Source: Crotalaria pallida (Eukaryota; Streptophyta; Magnoliopsida; Fabales; Fabaceae). From it: a stretch of DNA of 64,000 bases. How positions within the stretch are numbered: position 1 is the stretch's first letter; every line of letters begins with the position of its first letter. The stretch is from assembly GCA_037953625.1 (NCBI GenBank), contig CM075655.1, positions 18,370,001 to 18,434,000 of the forward strand, given 5' to 3'. The position numbers and the translations under genes were made by a program. Shown piece by piece: positions 36,965 through 51,000 of the stretch. The notes beneath the pieces were generated by a model that worked only from the letters and a program-made list of their open reading frames with translations, ran no database searches and was not told where the DNA came from.

Positions 36965-37823
36965 GGATGTACAAGTACTATGTCAACAACACCTTGCTAG
37001 TGCTCATCAGGAAACTCTCTCATCGATCCTGGTAATGAAAAGAGGTTGTCAGTAATCAGTTGATTTGCTTAGTTATCCTAGTTCTACAAGCTGCAACGTA
37101 GACCATCACTGGACCATATCACCCAATTGACCTTCTAGGTTTGATGGAAACACCACCAAGCCTCCATCATTTCATGTATTCTATCATATCTTTTCATTTT
37201 CTCAACCCCGCCTCCCATAACACAATGTCATGATGCATGCTACTAACCATCCACAGCTAGTGGTTAAAGTCTTTTAAAAATTTTAAATTATTTATTTATC
37301 TCTTATCGCATCAAACAATCACATCTATTCAATCACCTTGCCTCTGACCTCACTAACTTCTCAAGTGATGGCTTCAGGACCACCATATATAAGGTATCAA
37401 TAAGAATTCTACTAATTCTCACTCAACCACACAAAGGGTTAAAGAAAACATTAATCTTTAATCTTTAATCTTTTCTTTATGATCTGTGTTTCTCTAATAT
37501 TTTTGACTTTGACATGTTTCTCTTGTTCATAGCTTTTCATACTCTTATACTTTTTCTCTACAAGTTTCACCATCTCTCCTCCTTTATCTTACTAAAAATA
37601 ATAATTCTTTTATTTCTCGCATTCTATTTATGGCTTTTAGATTTTATATGTTTTACTATTTTAATATCTTTAGGGGAATTACTGTAATGCTAAAATGCAT
37701 TCTAAAGAATACTAATACTCTTATAAGTCTCACAATTCTTTGTGCTTTGCAGGTAGCATTATCTATTTGAGTGCAAAGAGGAAGAATAAACTAGCACAAG
37801 AGGGGAAGGAACAAATTTAGAAG
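36965..37823. other. Host of solo LTR f, leading into an Athila-like leader
   Basis: Repeat-like sequence without a gene. A TATA-like ccatatataagg at 37382-37393 and an acceptor-like tttgtgctttgcag|gta near 37740-37754 precede the gag fragment and could belong to its LTR and leader. Confidence 0.35.
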
Positions 37824-38080
37824 ATGGTTGAAGGAGGAGGATCTCACGGATCTTCTCCACCTCCTCATTCCCGAAAGACTTTGGCAGAATATGCAACCGT
37901 GAACCCGGACTTCTATGCTTCCAGCATAGTCCGGCCAGCCATCACTGCGACTGCATTCGTGATCGATCCGCAGTACATCCACCTGATCAAGCAGGATCAG
38001 TTCAGTGGTGAGCCGCATAATGACCCCAGGGAGCATATCGCCAACTTCCTGGGCATGCTCGATTTCTTCAAGATCGAGGG
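37824..38080 (+). pseudogene. Athila-like gag N-terminal fragment
   Basis: The reading frame starts at ATG 37824 ('MVEGGGSHGSSPPPHSRKTL') and continues 'ASSIVRPAITATAFVIDPQY' and 'DPREHIANFLGMLDFF'. It parallels the minus-strand gag at 6708-6998 (RPAxxxxxFxIDPxYIxLI, DPxEHIANFLxMLDFF). The frame is cut at 38080 by the LTR start TGTAACACCCGTC, so only about 86 residues of gag remain. No downstream gag or pol from this element is recognisable, and the rest may lie beyond the window. Codon reading is clean up to the break, suggesting the interruption came before much decay. Confidence 0.8.
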
Positions 38081-38262
38081 TGTAACACCCGTCATTTTTC
38101 GTATTTAAAAAAATTAAATTTCCGAGATTTAAAATAATATTTTATTCTTCCTGAAATAAATAAATAAATTTATTGGAGTAAATGATTTGCCAAAGGCTTT
38201 GATTTGACGTTATTAATTAACTGTTAGTTTCTGACTCGTGTCTGTCGAGTTTCAGTTTTGGG
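38081..38262 (+). mobile_element. Start of a Tekay-like LTR (h), cut by another LTR
   Basis: TGTAACACCCGTCATTTTTC begins at 38081 directly after the gag fragment. After 182 bp it is interrupted by a diverged relative starting TGTAACACCCGC at 38263. The two starts align along their length (by eye roughly two thirds identical), so this is a nested insertion of like into like, not a tandem copy. Confidence 0.6.
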
Positions 38263-41200
38263 TGTAACACCCGCTATTTTCCATGTTTGAGAAAATTATA
38301 TTTTTACGATGTAAATTATTATTATATTTCTTTTCTTCAGAGATAAATAAATTTATTTAAGTTTGTGATTTATAAGAAGCTTTGATTTTGACGTCATTGA
38401 ATGATTTTATTACAAGGGATTTATAAGAAGTTAATTTTGTCAGATTTCAGCTTTTGTGATTTGAATTTGACAGGCTGATTTTATTTGCGTCAGTGATGAA
38501 TTTCAATTTATTTATTTATTGGTTTATTTGATTACGCTATCATGATTTCCAAAGGCATTACGTTTTCATATGAGATTTGAATAGAATAATGTTAGAGACA
38601 AAATAATTTGTGTGAAAGTATTGAGTTTTGCTTTTATAATGAAAGTTTAATTGTTATAACTTAGGAAAGACTATTATTTTGTGATTTAGTTTATAAAACA
38701 TTGTTATAGTGTTTTGTAATTTATTAGAGCATGATTTTAATGCACCTTACGAGAGTCTAAAGAAATTTTCATTTTTACCCCTGTATATTTATTATCACGG
38801 TTTGAAAACAATTAAGGAAGAGGAAAAGTCTTTTGAAACATAAACCCAAATAATTACAATGCTCATTTTATATACCACCCTAATTACCCTATGGGTATTT
38901 TAATTAAAAATCAATGAAACCCCTATATTTTTGGGTAAGAACGGTACCATCTACTCTTTATTTCTTTTGTATTCATTTTGTTTTGTTGTGTGTGATGATT
39001 GGGCTTGTTGTTAAAAAAAAGAGATAAACCCCTCCCTTCTCATCAGACACGTTATATACCCCCTCCTTGTTGTTGGTTTTCATTTTCTTTTATCTTCTAA
39101 CAACAACAGCAGCCAAAACCCCACCCTTCTCTCATACGTTTCTTGTAACACCCTATGAATAATTACCCATAAATATCCCATAATGCAAAATAGTAACTTG
39201 AAAATTCCTTTTTAAAACTAATTTATTTCTAAAATCACTGTCAAATCGGACAGAGTTTCCTTTGTATATTGAGTAAACCAAAAACTTAATTTTCCTGTAA
39301 CCTGTGCAATTTATATATATTCATTCCATCCAGTGTAACACCCCGATTTTGGCAACTTGAAAACATCATCTCTTTAGTAAAAATTTGGGGAAATTTTTTT
39401 TTTCAAGATGACATGTGCATGAGAAGCCTTATATTCAAAAACATTTCTGCAACTTAATTGAAATAAAATGATGTTCTCATGTCACATATCACAAGTCAAG
39501 CTCCAAACCGAGATGTTACTTAACATCACGCTTTGTAACTTAGCTTCACTAATCTCTTTTGGGAAAACATTTTCACAGCTTGTTTCATAAAAACTTTTTC
39601 CTTAAAAACCATATTCAATAAAATACCAAGTGGGGTTCAGAATGATATGACAATGTAACCAAATAGTTGCAAGGGAATACAGTACTCGAAGGGGATTACC
39701 TATTGCTAATCTTGATTCCTAATCTTCCTCGCTGAAGTCCACTGCCGAATCCGCATCGAGACGAAGGTACAGACTCTACTACAGGGACGACCATCTACCT
39801 GTTGCAATATCGGAGTAACCCGACACGACAACATGGTAGGAGAGATGGTCAGTAATCCAGAAGTACAACATGACCAGACAGAATACTACCGACTTCGTAT
39901 AAAAGAATGCTCAAAATAAAAATGCAATAACCGCTACTCATGCTATGCACATGACAAATATATTCACATAAACACATAGGAAACACTTATAACAAAACAC
40001 ATCATAACATAAAAATTTCTTAACTCATCACAATATACATTATTACACTTGGCATCACAAACCTTCGAACTTTTCAGTCTTATCATCAGCTTTCTCAACA
40101 TCCAAGTCCTTTCACAATCTTTCTCAACCTTTTCATAATCAATTATACTTTCTCTCTTGGAATCTTTCACAATTCTTCATACATTCTTTATACTTTATAA
40201 TATTTTCTCGTTCTTAAGTCTTATCAAACGGTTCGCTCAATGATGAGGGGGAAACATCATTGAACTCGCACACACGTCTACATCTCCTCGGTCATCCACC
40301 CAACCTAGTCGGAAGCAAACAGGAGTACATGACCTTTACCACGCGGGCACGACAGCTGTCACACAACAAATGGTCCCAGACCAGGAGGCCTTGCCTCAAT
40401 TCATAATCAAATTCACATAATACAATGCACGCTCTCAGCGGCAATCACAAATGCCCCGTTCCAGTCCCTCTCACTGTTCTCGAATTGCCATAGGGGCGAA
40501 AGTACTGTTCTAGTCTCGAGTGCAGAACTCACCACGGCATAGGACCGATCTGCCCGTACCACATGTGGAATTCGTTCCGCCTAGAATAGCACTCAAGGCT
40601 TCTTGACGTATCACCGTCCTTACCCTCCCCTATTGCAATCACAACCCGAATATCCGCAGATACTCCGGGGTATCTTCCTCTCCACTACTTCGATACGACA
40701 CTCATACCTCACCGCGTTTGTAAATGTCTTTTAAAGTCTTTTAAAATTTCACGTTTTAATTAACGGTTTAATCCTAACAGTCGGCTCGTCCTTGGTGCAT
40801 CCCTTCAACGAAGCCCGACCACTAATCGCAATCCGTTTCCCCCTAAATCTCAATGGCCTCATATCACTTTCATTTCATCATCACAATTCTCATACTCTTT
40901 CTCGTCTCATCTCATCAACATTCTCAACATCTTTTTCCTCGTCTTTCTCAAAGTCTCCTTTTCACAAAACTTTTTCGAAAACATGATTTCACCAAAACTT
41001 TCGCTTCACAAAATATTTTCAAAAACCCCTTTCATAAATTCTTTCACAAAACTTTTTCAAAGATGATATTTCCCAAAAACTTTCACAAAAATATCATTTT
41101 CACAAAAACTTTTCAGAAACTTCTTTTCAAAAACCTTTTTCAAAAATCATATTCTTGGGTGAGTGTTAATGGAGGAGCAAGCTAAGCTTCTTCCCAAGAA

Positions 41201-42677
41201 CATGAACGAGGAATCATATTTCCATTCAAACCACATCTCACAGCATTACTCTTCTCTAATCTCAACTCTTTCAATCACATTTTCTCACTTTTACAATTCC
41301 TTCATCTCGTCAACTCATTTCTTTCGCAATTTTATTCATGTTGCGTTTATTTCTTTCTCCATTATATCCTCTCAATTTTCAAATCTCGTTCTTTCTCGTA
41401 ATTCTTATTTCCTCGTATGACCTTTTTCCAAATAACACAAAATACACTCTACAGGATCATTCGCAAAGAATTCCAATACATAACCAAATAAACCATGCAT
41501 CATATAAAATAGAAAAGCATCTAGCACATATATGCATCATGTATGATAATGCAGCATGCAACACATTAGACTCGATGTACTCAGTTTAGAACTGAGTCTA
41601 CGTGTCACGAGGACCTAGGCCTACTGCATCTCTCACCTCACGCTCCAGCTTCTGAAATCATCACGAGTCCTTCCCAATAAGTCAGTCGTTCCGTTACTCG
41701 ACTCATACGCACCTTGTACTAGACAAACGATACTAGCGTTACTAGTCTATCTTAAGTAATCACCCTACTTAGGATCAAGCGTTTTCGAAAACTCTCTTTT
41801 TATTTCTTGTTGTTAAAACTATTTCAAATCGAATCTTCATCAAATTAAATACCACTTAAAACTTAATCCTTAAACCAACCAAACAAATTTTTAAGATTGG
41901 AAAACAATTCAAATAAAATCTGGACAGCAAGTATGCAAGTCCATTAATCACTTTTTAGGAAACCCGAAAACACCGAAAAACTCAACTTTTGTTCATATGA
42001 TACTTTATTATAAACTAAGCACTTAAATAATTTATTTTTCAAACTTAACATTGTGAAATGAATTAAGGGCAGCAACCACTAAGTCCAAGGTTATTCAATT
42101 AGATCAAGTTAAACTATTTCCAATCCAATTACTTTTTAAACCAATTACAAAGTCAAACACAATACTTTGATTAATTAAATAATTCATTCAAGCATAACCT
42201 AAACATATCATCAAACAATCACTCATTCAATCAATTCAAGACATCATGATTATCATACAATTCAGCCAAGTCATAATATCAAGTACAAAACTTGTAACAC
42301 CCTTATATTAAAATAGATTAATTACAATAATTAAGTTGATTTTGAAAATTAGGACCTGAAAATTTCGTTTTAAACTTAACGAAATCCGACAGAGTTTCCT
42401 CTGTTTTTTCGGATTTCCAAAAATTTAGATTTTTCACCTGTCAAGCCAGTACAGTTCAGAAAACATTTCAACATTTCTAAATATATTAATTAACTTTACA
42501 AGCCCTAATAACGTACATATAATAAATTCGGGCTTGCAGCGACTAAATTATTTCAAACACCCAAAATAGATTTAATTATAATACAATAACTAGAGTACAC
42601 CCTTAACTAAATTACACTCCACGGTGTGGAGTGCACTCCTGCTCGGCCAATAGAATTGCAAGCTCAAACCTCAGTAC

Positions 42678-43657
42678 CTGTGGAGATAGTAAGGAGTGAG
42701 TATTACACATAAAATGGGGAGGCAGTTTCCAAATAAGACATAATGTAACACTAAGCCAAACACAAATAGCAATTCAATCACAACATCAAAATAAGGGACA
42801 ATTCATCACAATTCGTTTTCAAGTATTCATTAGTTCCTTGAGTCGATTTTATGTCATTATTCTTATGCATTAATCTCATAACGTCTTTCGTTCACATTTC
42901 ATCATTTATCATCACATTTCTCAACTAGTGTATTCCAGTCACGACTTTATTGCGTTCGCACCCCATGCGCGATGACGACTTACCACGTCTGGACAACACT
43001 CCCGGTTAGAACCGGTTTGCATCACTAGGAATTTAACGCTCCTGCCAGGAACTTTGGAACAACCAAGGGTCTCTCGCCCAACCAGGTCTCTATATCACCC
43101 AAAAGGCTTCACCTGTTAAGCTATGCTAACATATAGTTTCCACATTCCCATATACATTCAGTTATTTAAATTCATTAACTTTTCACATTCTCAACACATT
43201 TTATGTCTTTTATCTTGGCAGTGAATTGAGTCTTGGTGCATCGATGCCTAACAGGGATTTGTACCTAATGGGATTTTATGCCTGGTTGGGAACGTAGCCC
43301 TTGGGCATTTTGAAACACCCGGCAGGGGCACCTAGTCTACCAATGCACCAATTCTCAATTCAACTGCACTTTCCATTATTATTTACTTTACTCATTATCG
43401 TCATTCTTTGCCTTGAATCCTAAACAACTTAATATTTCAGCCATTTCACAACCAAGCATTCAAATCAACAACAATTATCAAATATCAAAATTAAGCATAT
43501 CAACATCAATATAATTTCCCTAAGTCATGAATTCTATTTTAACAATTATTCTATGTCTTATTCACCTAAACTAACACAAAAATCTTAATATCCATTATAT
43601 GCATAATGTAAACTCAACCCCAGAGTAAGGTAATACTCACTATAACCCACTCCTTAC
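42678..43657 (-). other. Putative intron inside the LTR of element d
   Basis: The minus strand has AAGCAAG|GTAAGGAGTGGG from 43657 down and ACTATCTCCACAG|GTACTGAGG ending at 42678, 980 bp. It is identical in coordinates and length in the second LTR. The interval includes the 'gcctaacagggattt' repeats near 43240-43330. Confidence 0.55.
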
Positions 43658-44652
43658 CTTGCTTTTCCTTGGACACTTCCATTTTTCACGATAATGTCCG
43701 ATCATACCAGGGTCCATTGCATACGCGCAGCGACAGGTTCTAGAGCGTCTTCGTCGTTTAGCCATATTATATCACTCAAACAATCAAATTTAATACGCCA
43801 AACCGACCCAACTCATCAATTAAACCATCCAAGATTCCTTAGAACAAACACTTTGGAAATTTACTTTCGAGAAACTTAGGAGTGGAAATCAAATCCATTA
43901 ACTTCGACATTCCGAAAATTGACAAGTATTGGGTTTGATTCAAAATCATAAAACAAAATAAGTTAACTTATTGTATTTTTGGTTTTAAAGTATTGCATCT
44001 TAAACATGTTTCCAAACCATAAGATTATTGGACTCAAGTTCATAAACCAAGATCAAACAAAATTTAAATTCAACATTGCTCCATTTTTATTAAAAATAGT
44101 ACAACTTCTTTTGAAAAATACGTTAACTTTCGAAAGTAACGTGTTCGTCAAAAATACAATAAAGTTAATTAGTTTTAATTTCAAATCACCAAATCAAATA
44201 CTAACTTGACACTATAAATTCAAAACTGAAAGAGAGCATTTCTTGTTCAAGAATAAGTTAAAGTTACATCTTCTAAGTCCAAATAACTAGGCCCCTTTCA
44301 ATTTGAATTTAAAGTCCAAAGTATTACCCTGAATTAACGTATGCCGAATATATACCGGATTCCTATTTAATTGGTTTGTTGCTAGTTTAGGGACAACCCA
44401 GCTCACTAATCCTACAACCCAATTACTTAGGAATCCAACGCATTTAACAAAAACTTCTTCAAGAGTCATAGTTCGACATAACATTTAATTCGGCGATATT
44501 ACAAACCAAACTAACCACTTAAAATTAGTATAATTAAAATCAACATGAATTCTAATACAATTTAATTTCCAAAACAATTTCATACTTAATAACTATTACC
44601 AACAACAATAAAATCAATATTAGTATTAAAATTAAAACACAACATGAAGCAA

Positions 44653-45249
44653 TTAAAAAGGTATTAGGGATTTACCCTCAAATATGGTTTTGAGGCCAGT
44701 TCGGTCAAACCGGTTCAGAGCATAATAGAGCGGCTGGCCCCGGTTACGATGATGGCGATACCGGCGTCGGTTCGGTTCTAAAACTCTACCCCTGTTCGGT
44801 TCGAAGCACCACATAGAGGAGTCATGGTGACGGTAACGGCAAGGGCGGCTTCTTTTCGTGACTGTGGCAGTTCCGGCGCGAGGAGGAGGCGGCGGCAAAA
44901 GCTGAATCCACCATGGCAGCAGCGACACCTCGAACCATGCGGCGGCGGCGATGGGAGATCTGGAGGGAAGTGGTTTGCGATGGAGAGGGAGAAACCGAGG
45001 GCGGCGCGAAGTCGCGACTTGGAGGAGAAGAAGGGCGTGATTGGAACATTGAGGGAAAGAAAGAGAGATCGAGCGGGAGAGAAAGGGACCGAATGAAGGA
45101 GGCGATGATGGTGACGGCGCCAGCGGTCCAAGGAATGAGAGGGAGAGCGGCGGGTGGAGAGGGAACAAGAGGGAGAGGGAGACATTTGGGAATGGGGGTG
45201 GCGGCGGAACTCCTCCCCTGTTGAAGAAGATTAGGGCAACAAAGCCCAT
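44653..45249 (-). other. GC-rich 198-codon open region in LTR of element d
   Basis: An open frame starting 'MGFVALIFFNRGG' with Pro-, Ser- and later Arg-rich stretches. Two further minus frames and two plus frames are open over the same GC-rich block, so openness reflects base composition. It repeats at 50388-50984 in the other LTR with a few residue changes (for example E to K, Q to H), which shows no protection from change. It lies where copies e, f and g have their leader exon. I recognise no domain and regard it as non-coding leader unless shown otherwise. Confidence 0.35.
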
Positions 45250-45629
45250 TCACCCACTGCACACACACACGAACCACTTCTCTTCTTTTCTTTTCTTTTT
45301 TAATAAAGAAATACTAATATTAAAACTTAGACTCCATACAAATTCATATAGAAAAGCCATAAAGTTGGAAATTAGCTAGATATTAGAAAGTAACAAAATT
45401 TAATATTGTATCTTTATAAATACCAAAATAAAGAGTAGAAAGTCTATTTTTCAAATAGGGTAATTGTTTCAAATAAATTTACTTTAAAATATAATTAAAT
45501 GTACTTTCGTAATTAACATAATGTATTAAATGAAAATACTCAACAACTAAATAGTTGATTTTTAAGAAACATATATTTAATTCAATAAAATTTATAATTA
45601 TACTAGGGATTAAAATTAGGGATGTTACA

Positions 45630-45643
45630 ATTCTCCCCCACTT
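45630..45643 (-). other. Polypurine tract of element d
   Basis: The minus strand reads AAGTGGGGGAGAAT directly before the LTR start TGTAACATCCC. Confidence 0.88.
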
Positions 45644-48010
45644 ATTGGAATTTCGTCCCGAAATTCCGTTCCATTCCTTCAAATGGAGAACCATCCCAGA
45701 TAAAGGGTCTTCTAACTACGACACTTACTTCTCTTTGGTTCTACTCCCCCACTTGGAATCGGCATACTTCCTTGCTTCAGTACGCCACTAGGCTCTAGTA
45801 CTAAATGAAGAGCATAAGTTATGGTTTGATTTTTCCCTAACTCAAATCCTACAACTTATTTCCTATTTCTAGGCCCTAATCAAACACATGCACCAATTAA
45901 ACAGACATAAATCACATAGGCATCATACACAAATCAAACATATGTAACAGTAATTCACAACAGCATATACTTCAAACTCAAACATTACTCAATCTCTACT
46001 TCTTCCTAATCTAGTTCTTGTATGGCTATCCTAACTTAAAACTCGGCTTTTTACTGTATTTAAAAACCCTGACTTCTCAATTGACCAGAACCAATAACAC
46101 AATAGCATACCTGTGGATTAGCATATGATTCCTATCAAAACAAAACAAAACAAACATATTCATTCATCATTTAATGACAAGCATAAACATATAGTGCTAA
46201 ACTATTCCTAAGGTTCAATCTTTCTATTTGTCTAGTCCAAGAACTTCTATTTTTCATTAACTGAGGGTTTCAAAGGAGCTAAAGAAACCGCATAACTCCT
46301 AACAGGCAAATAGCTACTTAACAGAAATACATACATCCCACATTCATTACAACCATATGCCAAGAAACAGAATCTATGGGATTTAAATCAATCAAAATTG
46401 TGTGTCAAAACCTTTGTTAAAATCAACTTCTATGCATGGGGAATTTAAAGTTCAGTAAATATTACTCCCATGCTACAAAGTACTTACACATTTTGAAAAT
46501 CAAAGTGGAGTACTAGGAAAACATTTATTTTGGAGTAAAGTCTTCGTAACATATTTGAGCATACAAATTATTTTGTACTTTAAAATCTTGATATCTTCCT
46601 TGTCAAATAATTTGTATGACCTTCTGAAAACAAGCTTGCAAATCAAATCATATCCTTCTAAAAAGAATCACCTTCATCTAACTTCATAAGAACAAAGATG
46701 AAGGAGTGTTCCATTATCCAGGATTAGCAAACTCAAAGAGAAAAGGAATAGGCTGTTGACTAAAAAATTTATTTTGGTACTTCTTCACCAATTGAAATAG
46801 TTGCATTCCCTTTAACTTTGAGTTTGAGAATTAACTTCGTTCTAAATTGATTTTTGTCGCACATAAAGGTTCTTATTTAATCGGCGTGTGGTTTAATTAA
46901 AACAATGAACTACTTCACCGCCTGATTAATTAATAATCTTTGGTTTCCTTACTAACTTCTATAAAATTTATCCTGCGACTTAGAACTCAATTTGGAAGGA
47001 TTTCTGATTCTATTTTAAAGTAGTGAAATTCATTTTAAATTCAGTTTTCAAAAATGGTTTTATTCTCCAAAACAATGTCAACATTCACATGTTCGAACAA
47101 TTGCAGGTATCATCCAAATGCACAATTTATAATTTAGACGAACACAAGTCAGCACATAGCATCATACCTATATATATATACATATATCTAACATACATCC
47201 TAGCTCCAAGCAATCGCCTAAGGTTTTCAAGCACTTAATTGTTTAGACCTAAACCAACGCTACGTACTACTTGAGGGTTTCTTATTTTCTATTCTATGCA
47301 CATAATTCTAGCAACTATTACAGCTAACTAAACTTCTAATACTTCTAAATTTGGGATCTTCCTCAATTCCCAAAATACTCGCCGAAACTTAAGGACAGGA
47401 TGGTGATATTCTCCCAATATATGTATACTTGAGGTGATCAGGCTCAAACATACACCACATTAGTGATAAGACCATTCTCGTCTTACTTAAGTTCGAATCA
47501 CTCAACCTATTAGTTTTAAAACGTTGAAACCTTGTTTTGTGTGTCACATTTAGAATTGGCTTACTTGGCGCGAAACTAAAGATCGTTTTCTCCCGGTGGG
47601 GTAGCAACTTAGTGCTCTTGCCCGTTGGGGTACTGTTATCCTTAGTCTCGTAATTCATCCACTTCTAAATATGACTCATTGTTTTCCACAAGATTTCAGG
47701 TTTGTAGACCAAGTTTGAAATCATATAAATAAACAATAAGGAAATCTCCACTATTCGCTACGCTTCTCAAATAGCTCCAACAAAACTTAAAAGAGTCTCG
47801 AATACTAACCGCACTAGACTCCGCAACTTTTCCTATTATCATACTAGCAATGATACTCACTATGCTATAATCCGCGACAACTCCTATCATTATGTTAGCA
47901 ATAATACTTAACTAAATCATGAAACAAATCTATTTCTAATAACATGTTACTCGCTTGGTGAGTAACGCAACAGGAGTTGTGAGTCCACACTCCAAGGCCG
48001 AGGAAAAACT

Positions 48011-48022
48011 GCTCTGATACCA
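48011..48022 (-). other. Primer-binding site (tRNA-iMet) of element d
   Basis: The minus strand reads TGGTATCAGAGC, the initiator-Met complement, four bases from the LTR edge at 48027. Confidence 0.92.
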
Positions 48023-48026
48023 TAAT

Positions 48027-51000
48027 TGTAACACCCTTATATTAAAATAGATTAATTACAATAATTAAGTTGATTTTGAAAATTAGGACTTGAAAATTTC
48101 GTTTTAAACTTAACGAAAATCCGACAGAGTTTCCTCTGTTTTTTCGGATTTCCAAAAATTTAGATTTTTCACCTGTCAAGCCAGAACAGTTCAGAAAACA
48201 TTTCAACATTTCTAAATATATTAATTAACTTTACAAGCCCTAATAACGTACATATAATAAATTCGGGCTTGCAGCGACTAAATTATTTCAAACACCCAAA
48301 ATAGATTTAATTATAATACAATAACTAGAGTACACCCTTAACTAAATTACACTCCACGGTGTGGAGTGCACTCCTGCTCGGCCAATAGAATTGCAAGCTC
48401 AAACCTCAGTACCTGTGGAGATAGTAAGGAGTGAGTATTACACATAAAATGGGGAGGCAATTTCCAAATAAGACATAATGTAACACTAAGCCAAACACAA
48501 ATAGCAATTCAATCACAACATCAAAATAAGGGACAATTCATCACAATTCGTTTTCAAGTATTCATTAGTTCCTTGAGTCGATTTTATCTCATTATTCTTA
48601 TGCATTAATCTCATAATGTCTTTCGTTCACATTTCATCATTTATCATCACATTTCTCAACTAGTGTATTCCAGTCACGACTTTATTGCGTTCGCACCCCA
48701 TGCGCGATGACGACTTACCACGTCTGGACAACACTCCCGGTTAGAACCGGTTTGCATCACTAGGAATTTAACGCTCCTGCCAGGAACTTTGGAACAACCA
48801 AGGGTCTCTCGCCCAACCAGGTCTCTATATCACCCAAAAGGCTTCACCTGTTAAGCTATGCTAACATATAGTTTCCACATTCCCATATACATTCAGTTAT
48901 TTAAATTCATTAACTTTTCACATTCTCAACACATTTTATGTCTTTTATCTTGGCAGTGAATTGAGTCTTGGTGCATCGATGCCTAACAGGGATTTGTACC
49001 TAATGGGATTTTATGCCTGGTTGGGAACGTAGCCCTTGGGCATTTTGAAACACCCGTCAGGGGCACCTAGTCTACCAATGCACCAATTCTCAATTCAACT
49101 GCACTTTCCATTATTATTTACTTTACTCATTATCGTCATTCTTTGCCTTGAATCCTAAACAACTTAATATTTCAGCCATTTCACAACCAAGCATTCAAAT
49201 CAACAACAATTATCAAATATCAAAATTAAGCATATCAACATCAATATAATTTCCCTAAGTCATGAATTCTATTTTAACAATTATTCTATGTCTTATTCAC
49301 CTAATCTAACACAAAAATCTTAATATCCATTATATGCATAATGTAAACTCAACCCCAGAGTAAGGTAATACTCACTATAACCCACTCCTTACCTTGCTTT
49401 TCCTTGGACACTTCCATTTTGCACGATAATGTCCGATCATACCAGGGTCCATTGCATACGCGCAGCGACAGGTTCTAGAGCGTCTTCATCGTTTAGCCAT
49501 ATTATATCACTCAAACAATCAAATTTAATACGCCAAACCGACCCAACTCATCAATTAAACCATCCAAGATTCCTTAGAACAAACACTTTGGAAATTTACT
49601 TTCAAGAAACTTAGGAGTGGAAATCAAATCCATTAACTTCGACATTTCGAAAATTGACAAGTATTGGGTTTGATTCAAAATCATAAAACAAAATAAGTTA
49701 ACTTATTGTATTTTTGGTTTTAAAGTATTGCATCTTAAACATGTTTCCAAACCATAAGATTATTGGACTCAAGTTCATAAACCAAGATCAAACAAAATTT
49801 AAATTCAACATTGCTCCATTTTTATTAAAAATAGTACAACTTCTTTTGAAAAATACGTTAACTTTCGAAAGTAACGTGTTCGTCAAAAATACAATAAAGT
49901 TAATTAGTTTTAATTTCAAATCACCAAATCAAATACTAACTTGACACTATAAATTCAAAACTGAAAGAGAGCATTTCTTGTTCAAGAATAAGTTAAAGTT
50001 ACATCTTCTAAGTCCAAATAATTAGGCCCCTTTCAATTTGAATTTAAAGTCCAAAGTATTACCTTGAATTAACGTATGCCGAATATATACCGGATTCCTA
50101 TTTAATTGGTTTGTTGTTAGTTTAGGGACAACCCAGCTCACTAATCCTACAACCCAATTACTTAGGAATCCAACGCATTTAACAAAAACTTCTTCAAGAG
50201 TCATAGTTCGACATAACATTTAATTCGGCGATATTACAAACCAAACTAACCACTTAAAATTAGTATAATTAAAATCAACATGAATTCTAATACAATTTAA
50301 TTTCCAAAACAATTTCATACTTAATAACTATTACCAACAACAATAAAATCAATATTAGTATTAAAATTAAAACACAACATGAAGCAATTAAAAAGGTATT
50401 AGGGATTTACCCTCAAATATGGTTTTGAGGCCAGTTCGGTCAAACCGGTTCAGAGCATAATAGAGCGGCTGGCCCCGGTTACGATGATGGCGATACCGGC
50501 GTCGGTTCGGTTCTAAAACTCTACCCCTGTTCGGTTCGAAGCACCACATAGAGGAGTCATGATGACGGTAACGGCAAGGGCGGCTTCTTTTCGTGACTGT
50601 GGCAGTTCCGGCGCGAGGAGGAGGCGGCGGCAAAAGATGAATCCACCATGGCAGCAGCGACACCTTGAACCATGCGGCGGCGGTGATGGGAGATCTGGAG
50701 GGAAGCGGTTTGCGATGGAGAGGGAGAAACCGAGGGCGGCGCGAAGTCGCGACTTGGAGGAGAAGAAGGGCGTGATTGGAACATTGAGGGAAAGAAAGAG
50801 AGATCGAGCGGGAGAGAAAGGGACCGAATGAAGGAGGCGATGATGGTGACGGCGCCAGCGGTCCAAGGAATGAGAGGGAGAGCGGCGGGTGGAGAGGGAA
50901 CAAGAGGGAGAGGGAGACATTTGGGAATGGGGGTGGCGGCGGAACTCCTCCCCTGTTGAAGAAGATTAGGGCAACAAAGCCCATTCACCCACTGCACACA

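Larger units (their letters stand above)
42293..45629 (-). repeat. Left LTR of element d
   Basis: 3,337 bp, TGTAACACCC...GGGATGTTACA. Contains a putative minus-strand intron (42678-43657) and a GC-rich open region (44653-45249). Confidence 0.93.
45630..48026 (-). other. Interior of element d, no coding capacity
   Basis: AT-rich. The longest open frame in it is 89 codons (47389-47658, minus) without recognisable domain. Apart from the primer site, polypurine tract and the short pol-end-like phrase near 45650-45675, I see nothing conserved. Confidence 0.8.

Noticed and set aside
38081..38442. Tandem duplication of an LTR start
   Set aside because: The two starts are too diverged for a local duplication; insertion of one family member into another fits better.
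44822..45277. 151-codon and 135-codon frames overlapping the 198-codon frame in LTR d
   Set aside because: All frames are open because the block is GC-rich; none shows domain-like or conserved residues.
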